A DNA stretch of 64,000 nt from Phymorhynchus buccinoides (Eukaryota; Mollusca; Gastropoda; Neogastropoda; Raphitomidae), in NCBI GenBank assembly GCA_017654935.2, contig CM065698.1:35522386-35586385 (forward strand), read 5' to 3'. The position numbers and the translations under genes are program-made. Numbering within the stretch: position 1 is the first letter of the stretch; each line of letters starts with the position of its first letter. The notes below the pieces were generated by a model. The model was given only the letters and a program-made list of their open reading frames with translations. It was not told the DNA's origin and did not search any database. Positions 37,138-50,522 of the stretch are shown in pieces.

Positions 37138-37838
37138 AAAAGTTGGTTAATCCGCTCAAAATGGTTTTGTAATTAATCGATGAAAACAGTTCTCTCTGTG
37201 ATTTTGTTAAGAGCAGCAAGATAAAAATGGCTCAGTAATTTACAAATCATCAAGGAAAAAAGCAACGAGCTAAACACAAGACCAAGAATGTAAACTGCAA
37301 CTATACACACAGCTTTGCTGATTTCAAGTCTTAATAGTTATTTAGTATTCAACAAATATATATAACTATCAAGTAGTAAACAAACACATTTTACAGGAAA
37401 TTAAAAAAAAAAGGAAATTCTTTAATCTTTGCCCTCAATCTCAGTAGTGCACAAACATTCACAATCTCCCTCACTTTTGTTTTTGTTCAAGAGCGAAGCT
37501 CAAGTACAAAATAATGTGAAAACTTACACACAGAAAAGCGCATATACAGGTAGTCATCATCATTTGAATACACAAATATGCATGCACACACACGCATCTT
37601 ACTTCACGGTGCTCATTTGAACATCCTCATGATTGTGATCTAATAAGGTTTTTTGGTATCTATATAATTATAATCTGCACTAGACCAAACTCTATTACAT
37701 TCTCCCAGATGTGGTTTCCTTACAATAATATAAAAGAAGAGTAAAATTATTCTAGTCAACACAGTCCCCTTATGTATATCTATTTAATTTGAAAGGAAGC
37801 TACAGGTACTTAAAAGTTTATTATTTTTAATTTAAATA

Positions 37839-38403
37839 CCGTAATTTTCTGACTATAAGGCGATATTTTTTTCTCCAATTTCGACCTATGCGCCTAATAA
37901 ACGAGGGCGCCCTATTAGTGAACAAAATCGTGAGAAGAGAGGCAACTATTGCCGTACTCAGCACAGTCTACTGTGAGTCACAACATCGAAAGTGGTAACG
38001 AGTCGCCGATACGACGAATACTCACGTTAAAATGCTTCAAAATCCCTATTATCGTCTGAGATACCGTCCAACAGATGCCATAACCCTTCATTGGATGTAA
38101 AAAGCATCGTTGTAGAGCTTAAAATACAATAATTCTACCAATTTTCGCGAAGAAAAGTCCAAACACAACAACCGGAAGTCGCAAAAATGGAAGTTCGATT
38201 ATTTGAGAAGGGAGCCAACTCTCGTTTATGACAGCAGCAATGGCAGTCGGTAAGCGTATACAGGACGTATATGGGCTTCAAACTTTGACTATCTTTTGCC
38301 TTATAAACGAGGGCGCCTTTTACTTTAATTTTTTTTAGATCTTTCTTGAAAATTGCCGTATTCGCCTTATACACAGCAGCGCCTAATGATCCGAAAAATA
38401 CAG
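37839..38403. mobile_element. Longer element of the CCGTATTTT family
   Basis: Similar termini but ~565 bases, with internal ACGAGGGCGCC motifs near both ends. It may be closer to the source element; no transposase is seen. Confidence 0.7.
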
Positions 38404-38790
38404 TAGATTGAATCATTCGTGATCTTATTGTAGACAGGGAATGTACAGGACACAAAATGTCTCTTTCGATGGCAACCACAAAATGTTATTCAAATCGTAT
38501 GTAGACGTTAAACTATAAAAGTCAAACACATATAACTTATTAACACCAAAAAAAGTGGTGTAATTAAAAAAAAATTAAAAATAAGGAAATCATTTTTAAT
38601 CATTTGTCAGACACACGCACACACACATTCTTAAAACTAAGCATAAGTTTCAAACTAAGCGCAATTTTGAACACGGAAATAGTCATACATTTTGCAGTGC
38701 TCATACTTCACATGCACTCACATTGTCTTTTTCGCATATCATAAGCATACAAAATACTATACTTACACATACAGTACAGAGCATACTGTA

Positions 38791-39351
38791 CAGACAAACC
38801 TCTATTTTAAGACTTCCAAAATGTCCGGAAAAATCGGTCGTAAATTGGAGGGGTCGTATGACGGAGGTTTTCACTGGCAGCCGTAGAAAGAAAAAGTTCA
38901 GCACAGTTCATACTCTCTTCTTCATGCACACATACAATGACATATTAAAACTAGATTTGGGTCTTTCCAACTCCATAGGATTGTGCAATCGATGTATTAC
39001 AGTTTCACTTCGCCGACTTCTGTTAATCACCTCCACTCTCGTCCAAAGTCAGTGGTTTTCTTTTTCAAAGTCAGTGGTTTTCGTGCTTTTCCTACGCTTT
39101 CCGCCATCTTTTCTACAAGGGAAGCGACTCCGCTTTCAGGCCCTTGACCGTGGTTGTTTCCCTTTGCTCAAAGTCAATGCAGACGACAACAACGGTCGTA
39201 AAAACCAACAAAATGGCGGTCGTAAGTCGCGTTTTAGAGGAAGTCGTTTAAGAGAGGTCGTTTACATAGTAAAATGCATCCGTGCCAACAAATCCGGTCT
39301 CAAATGAGAGGTGGTCGCTTAACAGAGGGTCGTAAAATAGGGGTTTGTCTG
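38791..39351. mobile_element. Pogo-like DNA element, ~560 bp
   Basis: Ends CAGACAAACCTCTATTTTA and near-complement, flanked by TA. No transposase frame. Confidence 0.82.
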
Positions 39352-40261
39352 TATTCAGGAAATCCCTCCGCAATGAACATTTCAAACCAAAGTTATTACT
39401 CCAGGATTGTTTTATATTTTTTGTGGAAATACAGTAGAGACATCTCAATTTTGCATACAGCATGGACAAGTATCGACGGAATAGTGAGAAAGAAATATGA
39501 CAAATATCTATGGACATTAAGACATTTCAATAGCATTCTACATTTCAGCGGCACGCATAATCATAATTATCATGATGCCATATGATATATTCTGAATTTT
39601 CATTTGGTTTTATTGTTGCATAGATTTTCTTTTTAAATACACTTGATCATAGTCTGAAAGAAAAAAAACACCTATCTGAACCATCACAAAATAATGCATA
39701 TTAACCCCCCACCCACCCACCCCCAAAAAAGTAAAAACATGATGCCTATTTCAACTCAAATCCAACTTCATTCATATTAAAATCTAATCCATAATACGGT
39801 TAGTTTAATAATGTGAACAATTTGGGGAGCGGAAAAAAAAAAGATTTCAAACTTCTCTATCAGAAAAATGGGAACATCAAGAAGATAGGGTAAAAGGCTT
39901 AAACAGAAGCCTACAGTGCCAAAATTGCTATGCTAAGAAAGTAGTGACCCGATAAACGACTAATTAATCAGTTTTGTTGTTGACATACAGAAAAGAAAAA
40001 CATAAACAAAAAGCTTAATATTGTCCATTTACACAAGAGCACGGAAATCAACAATAAAATGCAGCAAGCTTGCAGAGGCACCTGTTAATGATTTTACTAT
40101 AAAAAAATTTTTTAAAAGACACACACAAAAACAATATTATATTGAAATTTGAAGAAAAAACCACAAAAATGTATGTTACCAAAATATAGTTCTATTCAGA
40201 CAAACAAGCACCTATGTCCGGAAAAGAAAAAAGAAAAAAAGTCATTTTCCACAACAGAAGT

Positions 40262-40414
40262 ACTGTATTTTTCTGACTATAAGGCGATACTTTTCCCCAG
40301 ACTATAAGGCGATACTTTTTCCCTTATAATATGACTACTAAAATAGTAAAAAAATATAATAACAGAATCTGAATTTTGTGTAAAATTTGGGGGGTGCGCC
40401 TTAAAATATGGTAC
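40262..40414. mobile_element. MITE, CCGTATTTTTCGGAC family
   Basis: Copy with an internal duplication of the CAGACTATAAGGCGATACTT block near its left end. Confidence 0.8.
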
Positions 40415-40654
40415 ATAGAAAGCATTGAAACAAGCAACATCTTTCAGCCTTTTATTAAGATATTTACAAAGGGAAGAAGCAGAGTGGAAAAGCAAGACAG
40501 AGACTTTAACAGATACTTGTTTCAGTGAAAAAAACACAAAAAGCAAGGCTGAAAATGCTGTGTTGGAATTAACAGTTAAAATGGATGTCCTTACAAAACT
40601 TCAGTGTTAAGGAGAAAAAAATATTAAGATATTCACTATATTTTATTGTTTTGT

Positions 40655-40815
40655 TGTTGTCTTACCCTGGCTTAAAGACTCCAGGGATCATTTGAACAGT
40701 TGAAGCACTTGAACACTATGGTACAAATGCACCAGCTAGGGATGAGAACATTACGTGTGCGGCCGTTATTGATCACCCCGCCACGTGGCAGCCACACTCC
40801 GACTTCGGAGGACAT
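40655..40815 (-). mobile_element. SINE-like repeat family D
   Basis: Full-length minus-strand copy beginning GTTGTTGTC and ending CGACTTCGGAGG. Confidence 0.8.
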
Positions 40816-41869
40816 TTTTTTTGTTATTGTTCATCTCAAAACTTTCTTGAACACACACTGAGCATTACAGTAGTAAAAGTTTGTTTAATGCCCAACATTT
40901 TTTTAAAAGGTTTCATGGTATTTTTATTATAATTTATAACGTCGTCTTGAACAGATCAATACCAACCGATGCCTTAAGTAACCGATACCACTGCACAAAG
41001 AAGCTGTTCTTGATGCATGGAGGAAGATACATGTGACATTTGGGTCTCTGTAATTATGAATAGAACCTATATTCTTTCTTTACCAAAAACAAATCTGCCT
41101 GGAAGGTATTTCGGAATATGTTCGCAAGAAAAAGTCTCACACACACACATGTGCACATGCACAACACATACACCTGTGTGAATCACTTGTAGTGGAAGGA
41201 CGTTAAACTGAAGAACACACACACCACTCACTAACAAACACATTAGCAGGAGCTGAAGGACACGAAAGCACTTTCTAGAGATTGAGCAAAGCTACTATAT
41301 AGGCACAGAGGGTATTCCACAACCTTCCTATAACAGCCATAATAATCAATAATCCAAATAACACTGAGTAACTATCCATCTGACAACTGGAACTGAAAAT
41401 TCCCCGAAAAATGGGATCCATGCAACCCCCTCTTAGTGAGCAGGGCTTCAAGAGAGATAGGGTTAGTTATAATCCCCTATGACCAACTAATCCCACTGTT
41501 GCAGCACAGATAGCCAAAGCAAAATGTGCCTTTCATGTTCATAAACACTCTGGGTAACCTTCAGTTTAGCAATGAACACCATACAACAATGATGAATAAA
41601 ATGAGTAGGCGCAGCGCTTGCGATGACGCGCTCTTCATGGAAGAGCAGCACGAATTTCACAGATAAATCTCTGTGACTAGAATATACCACATACCCCCCA
41701 AAAAGGACATACTGACCCACCACAATGAATACGTTATTCCGTTATCATTAATAAGGTCGCGTAAAACTATGCAAACTCGAAGATTTAACGCAGCTATGAA
41801 ACGTAAAAAGTTGGACAGAAATACCATTATGCATCCAGAACTGTTTTTATACGTCTTCCAGACTGTCTT

Positions 41870-42115
41870 TTAACCCTTTCAGTGCCAATGTCGACTTTTG
41901 TCACACATTGGTTTTACACCCATGTCACTAGAGGGCATCAGGTCAGAACCTGTTGTCTGGAGACCCTGTTTTCTTGATTTGGGGAGGTGGGGATGGGCCT
42001 GATGTTACATATGTCACAGAGGAATTCTCAATATTGCAGAGATTTTTTTTTCTCTACCCAGTTAGGTTTAAGGGTATTTTTTGGGCCGAAAAATGGCTGG
42101 CAGTGAAAGGGTTAA
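41870..42115. mobile_element. TTAA-flanked MITE (piggyBac-like ends)
   Basis: Full copy with TTAA on both sides, in reverse orientation to the 9238 copy relative to its core. Confidence 0.8.
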
Positions 42116-42137
42116 AGCAGAAAGCAGCAATACATTG

Positions 42138-42403
42138 ACACATGGGTGCAACTACACAAAATGAAAAACCCTGAAAGGCCGGGGTCCAGGGGTAATGTCC
42201 CCCTGCAGCTAAAGAAAAAAATGATTTATGAAGGTATTTCAGTTTGCTTTTTCCACAATTTATACAAATGCTTCTTTTGAAGTGTTTGAAAAATACAGTT
42301 GACACAAAGATATTGCTTGACAAATTAAAAAGAAAGGAACTTCCTTTTCTGGTAAAATTCAAAAACAGGAAATCCTTGTATACCAGGAAAAGTTGCACCC
42401 ATG
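42138..42403. mobile_element. MITE with ATGGGTGCAACT ends
   Basis: Copy of the 1633-1887 element with both ends intact. Confidence 0.82.
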
Positions 42404-42644
42404 TTTACTGCAACATTTACACGCACGCACGCTGGCACACTGTCTTGATTAAAATCTCACAAAACATAACGAGGTGGCTTGTGCTTCTCATTGCCCTTAG
42501 CTACCACCAACTTGTCTCTTGGATCCAACTACGTCCAGTCAACACACAGTCATTCTTACGGACAGGAAATGCAATACGCACCATGGAATGCAAACTCAGT
42601 CAACAACTTACCTTAGTTGTTTGTTCAAACATCATCCTTCTTCT

Positions 42645-42955
42645 TCTTTTTCGTTCGCTCAGACAGTTTCCTGTCAATAATGAGCGCAGATGCGTCATGC
42701 TGCCATTATGCGCCTAACTAAGAAATAATTAGGCCCAGCAAGTCTGACTTCGGCTGGAGGAAATCTTTTTGAAAGTGTTTCTTGGAAAAAGGCAAGAAAG
42801 TGGACCGGTAAGGCAGAAAGATAGTAGATGACAGCAAGCAAAGGGAAAAGGCAGAATCAAAGAGAGTGACAAGCACAGAACTTTATAAGCACAGAACTTC
42901 CAGAAGGTGGGATAGCTATTTATACAAAGGACCCCCCGGTATCCCCACCAGGGGA
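42645..42955 (-). mobile_element. SINE-like repeat family C
   Basis: Near full-length minus-strand copy, beginning with the (CTT)n tail at 42641-42650. Confidence 0.8.
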
Positions 42956-43393
42956 AACCAAACAAGCCGACCATAGATTCTTGCATCAACAATGAACAAA
43001 ACAGCAAGACAGTAAAACAGAAGACATTGACCAAGCAAAAAGTGTCGCTAATTATCGCTACAAGCCCACCACCACCATATTTGGCGCGATTCGTCGCCTT
43101 CAGGTAAATAAACCACCTTCTGAAATTTAAGGTGGTTCGGTGCAGTGGTTCATTATACCTTGCCCGGCCGGATGCACACAAAACCAAAGAAGCAAAACAG
43201 CCAACAGAAATGAACGATCATTATATCCTACCCGCACCACTCAGCTTGGTGACCAAACTCTGCTAATAAATCAAAGGTTACATGTCGAATCACTAACATC
43301 AGTGATGTCCCGAGGCCCCGGTCATAGGACATTGACCTATAAAAATTGAAAATGTTCTATTGTGTTCTCCCCTGTCAGGACAAATGTCTGATT

Positions 43394-43639
43394 AACCCTT
43401 TCACCGCCAAAATTACATTTTAGCACCTCAGAGATTTAACACCTATGTCACTAAAAGGCATCAAATTGGGGTCTATTGTCCAGAGACCCTATTGTCTTAG
43501 TTTTGGGAAGTAAGGGTAGACCTTGTTTTATATATGTCACAGAAGTATCCCCAATACTGCAGATGGATTTTGTTCTCTACCCAGGTAGATTTGATGGAAA
43601 GTTTTGGCTGAAATATGGCTGGCGGTGAAAGGGTTAAAG
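43394..43639. mobile_element. TTAA-flanked MITE (piggyBac-like ends)
   Basis: Full copy with TTAA on both sides and ends CCCTTTCACCGCC / GGCGGTGAAAGGG. Confidence 0.85.
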
Positions 43640-43799
43640 TTTTACTGGCGAACTTTGTCTTATTGATTTCTGTCAAGAGCCAGGACATTGTCCTATTGAT
43701 TCCTCTTGTCCGAGGACAGTTTGTCCCATCACTTTTCAATCCTCGACACATCACTGTAACATTACAATATTAAAAAAGATTATATCAGCCTTCTTTATT

Positions 43800-44122
43800 C
43801 CCCTGTGGGGATACCAGGGGGTCTTTTGTATAAATAGTTCCCCCACCTTCTGGAAGTTCTGTGCTTGTAACTTCCTCTAATCTGTCACTCTCTTTGACTC
43901 TGCTTTTCCCCTCTGTTTGTTGTCATCTACTATCTTTCTGCCTTTCCGGTTCATTCTCCTGCCTTTTTTTTCAAGAAACACTTAAAAAAAAAGATTTCCT
44001 CCAGCCGAAGTCTGACATTCTGGGCCTAATTATTTCTTTCTTAGGCACATAACGGCAGCATGACGCATCTGCGCTCATAATTGACAGGAAACTGTCTGAG
44101 CGATCGTAGAAGAAGAAGCCTT
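43800..44122 (+). mobile_element. SINE-like repeat family C
   Basis: Near full-length copy ending AGAAGAAGAAG. Confidence 0.8.
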
Positions 44123-46374
44123 CTTTCTTCAATAGGAATTGTTCAGAAATAACTATGGGGAGTAATTTCATGGTGTGTGGGAGTGATCTCGCCTAATTCA
44201 ATCGGTCAAACAAGGGAAGTTACTCTACCATCAGGTAAATCCCCAGCCCTCGCTTCATGTGTTTGAGGAGACACACAGCATGTAGAACGCAGTGCGTCAC
44301 TCTAAAATTTATGCAATTTACATTTTCACGTCACAGTTTGGCCACCCCTTTTTATTTTTCCAAAAAAAAATGTTCGCAATCACTGACTGGTGTCTGTGGA
44401 CACCCTGCAGAGGACCGCCAATTTCATCTCAAGATCTGGACTCCAAGTGTGATCGGCGATCGACAAACAAACAAACAAACTGACTCGCATCCTGCGGTTT
44501 CAAGCATCGCCGCCATACCGCCATGGTTGCTATAGTTTTGACCAAGTAAGTCGAGGTCATCAACTCTATTTTTCACAAAGTGCTCTCCCCTAGTTTTTTT
44601 TCCGAAAATCGTCTATTGGAGATAGTACTTTTTGACATTATGTGGAAATGACTGAAAGTACCTTATGGTACTAAACCCTCGAAATATAAACTAAGCAGTA
44701 AACATTCCGAATGGATCAGCCTGGGAACTGGAAAACAAAAAGAAAAAAAAATGAGATTAACTGATCAAACATGAAAAGATGACAGAGATGTGGTATAATA
44801 AAATTTAAAAAAAGAGAGATTTATTGAGAGGAAAACATCTGCAAGGAGATAATACGTTTAAATAAAAAAATAAGATCGATTATGAATTTGATAGTTTAAA
44901 AAAAAAAAGAGATCGGACCTGAGAATTGCATTGACCACTGAATAGTGAGATAGATAAGGACGGTATACGGAGATAAGTATAAGGAGAGGGATCTACCATC
45001 GTAAATTGTTTTTTAAAATATGAATCATCAAGATATTGTAACAAAATATAATTCACATCAATAAGAATATGCCTAACATATAATAAAAAGCATTAAAAAG
45101 AAAAGAAATGTACTCATACCATTAAAATTTTGCATACACTGTATGTAAAGAAAATATCAAATCATTCGATTAAGTACTTTCAAAAGAATACGAGTTAAAT
45201 AAGGAAAGAAAGAAAGAAAGAGAGCAATTAGAATAGCGCACTATGATGCAGGAATATTATGCTAACCTCTTTCAGACAGAGATCCAGACCTTGAGAGTTA
45301 ACCCTTTCGCCGCCAGCCATTTTTCAGCCAAAAAATGCCATTAAACTTTACTGGATAAAAAAAAAAAAGAATCTGCAATATTGCTAACTCCTATGTGACA
45401 TGTATAACATTAGGCCTATCCGTACCTCCCAAAAGTAAGAAAATAGGGTCTTTGGATAACAGGCCCTGATTTGGTGCCTTTTAGTAACATGGGTGTTAAA
45501 CCATTGTGGTGCTAAAATGCGACATTGGCGGTGAAAGGGTTAAGAACTTGGAATTTACAAGGGAAGCCTGTAAAATGGTGGATACTTAAATCGATACATA
45601 AAATCCATAAATGTAATGTTGAGGAATAGACAGATGCGACAGCCAAGAAACATTTTTTTTAATTAAAAAAAACCCCGCTACTGATGTGCATCTTCTTCTT
45701 CTGTGTTCCCATGCCAAATGGCCATAATGGGTAAGGTACGTATGTGTCCGGCTTTCGCACAGCTGACACATTCCGATTTCGGAGGAGGCTGATGCGTATC
45801 GAAAAGCATGGTATTCTCGATAGAATGATATTCTCACACATGAGAACAAAATATAAACACGTGACAGGTAAGATTAAAGATTTTGCATACATGAATATTT
45901 TAACAATGCTGATCCCAACAATTCTGGTAAAGGAACACAATAAAGGGTGAACAAAATGGAAAGTCAAAATAAAGGAAATAAAGCACAAATCCTAAACCTT
46001 CCAGAGAGCAAGAGAACTAAAAATGGACACTCTAACCCACACAAAATTAAATCCTTTCCACAAAAAAAGGTCAGACGCATGCAACTCATGTTGCTCCTCC
46101 ATTTTTCACATAGAACAAAAAAAAAGTACATATCTGCGTAGAGATTCCAAAGGACACTCGATCATGAAACAAAGAAACCGTTTTGCAGTAAGAAATAAAT
46201 GTTGACGATACATGTAGTATGTTAAACAAATACACGAAAGGAGTCAAGGTCCACATATACCACATATTCCATAAAAATACTAGAAAGATCAGCAGTTGAC
46301 ATGGATTGGTTTATCAGCATGGCAATGATGCCAAAGCTGATTCTAAAATCATTCTTATGAATCAAGAACATGGA
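44123..46374. other. Intergenic AT-rich sequence
   Basis: Holds one TTAA-type element and a fragment of the composite SINE module (45690-45790); no gene seen. Confidence 0.5.
45299..45544. mobile_element. TTAA-flanked MITE (piggyBac-like ends)
   Basis: Full copy with TTAA on both sides and ends CCCTTTCGCCGCC / GGCGGTGAAAGGG. Confidence 0.85.
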
Positions 46375-46770
46375 TCACACACATGCGTATATACTGCAAA
46401 TAGTTCTTGATTTGATACACAGGAATCCAAACAGAAAGTTTTCAATCTCACACACACACACATTCATATATACTGCATATAGTTCTTGATTTAACATACA
46501 GGAATCCAAACGAAAGTTTTCAATCTCACACACACACACATGCGTATATACTGCATATAGTTCTTGATTTAACATACAGGAATCCAAACGAAAGTTTTCA
46601 ATCTCACACACACACACACACACAAGCGTATATACTGCATATAGTTCTTGATTTAACATACAGGAATCCAAACGAAAGTTTTCAATCACACACACACACA
46701 CATGCGTATATACTACATATAGTTCTTGATTTAACATACAGGAATCCAAACAGAAAGTTTGCAATCACAG
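46375..46770. repeat. ~80 bp tandem repeat, five copies
   Basis: Unit contains GTTCTTGATTTAACATACAG and a (CA)n stretch of varying length; the 129-codon open frame across it is a product of the repeat. Confidence 0.93.
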
Positions 46771-46950
46771 AGAAAAAACGTGCTGAAGTTAGTTGTGCAA
46801 TGCATTTTCATATTTACAAGGTACATTGAGAGAAGGGGCGCCGTACTATCACTCAGCCATAGTGCGAGCATAAAACACACACACTCTCTCTCTCTCTCTT
46901 CCTCAATAATCCAGTAAACTGACGATAAAAACAAAAACAAAAAATTAATA

Positions 46951-47446
46951 TAGGAGACCAGACCTGTTTACCCCTATTTTGCAAATTTGTAATTTCCGAA
47001 ACAAAAAATAGTAATTTTGAAACAAAAAAAATCCAACGCGCGGCCGATTCTTTTTCTTCACAAAACCCGATTAACAAGAAAACTATTTGTAATTACACAA
47101 TTCTATGCAAGCAATAGTGCACTGGGAGACCTTTAAAAACATTCTTTAAACCATGTATTGGCCTTTTCCTTTTCAAACTCAGCTTCCTAACCTGTTCAAA
47201 CAGCTTGTGATCTCACCACGTGGTCGCTTTGACGCCATCTTGAAACAGAATGAAAAGAAATTGACACGCGTTGTATGCAGGGAAACGGAATGACTTTTTA
47301 CCGCATTGTTTCAAAAGCATCGCTTGCCGACGCAACTGTAGTGGTGTTTTTTTAAGAATTTTTTTTCGTTGCCGTAATTATCATAATTTGACTTTTGTTT
47401 CGCAAATATTACGGCAAAATCGTAAAGGTAAACAGGTCTGGGAGAC
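46951..47446. mobile_element. DNA element with GACCTGTTTACC ends
   Basis: Left GACCAGACCTGTTTACC and right GGTAAACAGGTCTGG are inverted, bracketing ~490 bases without a transposase frame. Confidence 0.75.
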
Positions 47447-47810
47447 AATCCTCGGCACAAATAAAACTGCGACAAAACGTTTGTGACACGTGCACAGACA
47501 TTTTCAAACCATCTGGCTGAATAGATTAAGAATAAGAATCAAATCACTTTGCCAATTTCAAGTCGGATTAGTAGGCATTTTTCTTTTGTTAATTATGTCT
47601 TTTCTCTTTTTTTAAAGAGGAGAATAGAAGTCATATACAGCAGTAATAAATGCAATAAGCTTTTAAAGAATATATGTAATGCATACCTACAAACAAATCC
47701 ATGCAACCCAGTGATGAAACTATAAAAAAAGAACCTTTTCTTGACTAAATCTTTCTATTTTAGAGAACCGAGACTACAGAGCTATATCCACAGTGAAAAA
47801 TACTCCACTA

Positions 47811-47941
47811 TTTAAAGACCCCCCACGTCACGTGTCACATTCCCTCTTATGCGAGGAAGATTTATTAAGATTTCTTACCAGCTATAAGAGGGAAAACACG
47901 TGAAAACCGTGATTTTGACACATGACGTGGGGGGTCTTTAA
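47811..47941. mobile_element. Short hairpin MITE with TTTAAAGACC ends
   Basis: TTTAAAGACCCCCCACGTCA is mirrored at the right end; arms extend through a GTTTTCCCTCTTATA-like block, giving a near-complete hairpin. Confidence 0.8.
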
Positions 47942-48764
47942 AAACACATGCACAGGCAAATTATACATTCCCACTGGCTTTTCATTGGCTGATTCAAACG
48001 GATTCTGATTCAACCAAACAATCTTATCTTCCTTTTGGAAGAGCGCAGACACGCACAGTTGTCTACGCTTGTGCGAAAGTTGGCCTGATATGCAAAACAA
48101 GAAAACTGAACTCTATCAGACCTTCAGTCCCAAACAAACTTCAGTCCCAATGTGTCATATTCACACTTCAGTAAAAAATAAACATTTTCTTTGTGTTAGT
48201 CTGAATACAGTGTGGTTGTTAGTCTTTTGGGTTAACGTTATATGCGGTTAAATAATCGATCAAAATTAGACCATATTTGGGGGGTCTTTTTCGCAAGTGC
48301 TTTGTGCTTAAATCAATAACCCAGATTGTCCAAACATTATTGAGTTCATTAGAAACAATTCATGGTTTTAAAAGACAAGCCATCAGGTTTCAACCATCAG
48401 AGTTCCCATAGGAAAACCCCATTTACACTAAAAGAATGTATTCTGTCAATTTGTTTTTATAAACTTTTATAAGTGTAACAGAAGTCAAAACAAAAAATGT
48501 CTATGCAAGATAAGAGACAGTTTACATGAAAACTTTATTTCTTTACAAGTCACCTTCCAGCTTCTCGTGGAATATCTGGATTGATAAATCACAGGACACC
48601 ACTTTCAAATACAATTATTCTAATATGTCAAATATAATTGTTTTCATTTATGAGGCTTTTTTGTTGTTGCTGTCCCATCTTTTGGACCGAATAGTGGCAT
48701 TGCTCCCATGCTGCTCATTTAGAGTCCCAATTTGCTTTCACATCCCGGTTTGTCAGGTCACAGA
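47942..48764. other. Intergenic or 3' untranslated sequence
   Basis: No coding signal. A minus-strand AATAAA near 48533 is one possible end for the ephexin transcript, unproven. Confidence 0.35.
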
Positions 48765-49290
48765 ATCTTCTTCTTCTTCTTCTTCGATCGCTCAGACAGT
48801 TTCCTGTCAATTATGAGCACAGATGTGTCATGCTGCCGTTATGCGCCTAACTAAGAAATACGTAGGCCCAGCAAGTCCGACTTCGGCTGGAGGAAATGTT
48901 TTTGAAAGCGTTTCGTGAAGAAAGGCAGGAGAATGGACCGGTAAGGCAGAAAGATAGTAGATGACAGTAAGCAAAGGGAAAAGGCAGAGTCAAAGAGAGT
49001 GACACCAGTGATCAGGATCTTGGCCGGTTTTCAGTCCCAGACTGATTGTTTTCTGTGGGACTGATCATGTTTCCTACCAGTCAGTCCAGGGATTTATTGA
49101 TTTTCCAGGCACCAGGTTCCTTCACTGTTGTGAAAAGGACTTGTCGATTTTGTGGTCAACCAGTCCCAGGACTTATTGGTTACAAAAACCAACCCAATCA
49201 CTGTGACACACTAGAGGAAGCTACAAGCACAGAACTTCCAGAAGGTGGGGGGCCTATTTATACAAACGACCCCCCGGTATCCCCACAGGG
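48765..49290 (-). mobile_element. SINE-like repeat family C, interrupted
   Basis: Minus-strand copy split at about 49005 by a ~195-base insertion bounded by CAGTGAT and ATCACTG and flanked by TGACAC on both sides. It lies just beyond the ephexin stop codon, in the likely 3' untranslated region. Confidence 0.75.
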
Positions 49291-49525
49291 GAAGTCACAC
49301 AATCTGAAACAAGCAGTCCAAAGGGAGCAAATCTACGTTGTCATCAGGAGACTTTTCTTTGTTGCTTGGCTGTTGAAATTATTTGTTCTCATAATTTTGC
49401 TAAAAATATTTTTGTGTGAACTCTGATGTATATTATTTCACAAGTTTTGATGGGATCTGAAAAATGATGTATATTATTTTATAACAAGTTTTGATAGGAT
49501 CTGAAAGGAGAGACGGCAGTTCAGT

Positions 49526-49689
49526 TCAGTTGCCGAACTTCATGTCGGTGTATTCCTGGCTTGCGATCATCAGGCGGTAGCGGAGGCGCAGGTTGCGGGC
49601 CCTGACGTGGGAGTTGTTGATCTCCTCCGTGTGGTCCGCGGGGAACCAGCCCCTCTCCCCGTCCCTGATCCGCTCCCCTTCGTACCACC
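49526..49689 (-). CDS. Ephexin exon J (SH3 second half, stop)
   Basis: Acceptor is a (GT)n tract ending GTGCAG. Reads [20 protein letters not shown], the SH3 WY and GWFP motifs, then a basic tail [12 protein letters not shown] and FGN followed by TGA (49528-49526). The 3' untranslated region lies leftward and is interrupted by SINE-like repeats; an AATAAA on this strand is seen near 49092 and another near 48533, neither proven. Confidence 0.92.
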
Positions 49690-50456
49690 CTGCACACACA
49701 CACACACAGGCATCACACACACACACACATTTTGTCATAGATTTTTGATTGATGTGCTTTTTTTTTTATGAGGGCAGGATGAAAAAAGGCATTGTTAGCT
49801 TATTCTTTAACCCTCAATAAAGATGATTTTGACTTGACTTGACTTGACTTGACTTGACACACACACACACACACACACAGCATCACAACAGTCCGAAAGG
49901 CAAAGACTACCTAGCGCTTGAGATTGAAAGCAGAAAACATGTCCAGAGGTAGCCAGACTTCATTTTCTCCCACATTCACCCTTGTAAGGGAAACTAATTC
50001 ATTGATAAAAGGGGAAAAGGCTCAGTTGGCTTCTTCCCATCAGGGAATTATCTTCTTCTCCTCCTTAGGCAGCCAACTTCATCACGTTGAAGATTGTGCT
50101 GCACTTTAGGGGGTAGTACGAAAAAGAAAGAAAATAAGAGCAAAGTGAAATAATAAGATATTATGGGGAGAAAGAAATTATCCCAAGACAGTCGAGAATA
50201 ATTGAAGAATTTATAGACACACTGTTTACTATGAAGAACATTTATGAGATTCAACATTGAAAGAAGTTCACACAAAAAAAGGGGGGGGGGGGGGGGGCAT
50301 GTGATAGAGGGGAAAGACAAGAGCTAAAAGTCGTGCACAACCGTTAAATGCCCCCGGTCTAGCCGGGAACACCCGGGCTCCACATGAGGGTTGAACTCTT
50401 CTAACGCCATGTCTTTTTTGACGATCTTGGTTGTTGTCCGTTGCATCTCAACCGAC

Positions 50457-50522
<66 letters not shown>

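Larger units (their letters stand above)
31400..37838. other. AT-rich, repeat-poor tract without recognised genes
   Basis: About 6.4 kb with no SINE or MITE family members found elsewhere in the window, only local duplications and short CA runs. It may be a distant or long 3' untranslated region, or plain intergenic DNA; no coding signal seen. Confidence 0.5.
39352..41869. other. Intergenic AT-rich sequence
   Basis: Apart from one CCGTATTTT-family MITE and one family D repeat, I see nothing gene-like here. Confidence 0.5.

Noticed and set aside
46375..46764. 129-codon repetitive protein
   Set aside because: The frame is produced by five tandem ~80 bp units with (CA)n; no splice or start support.
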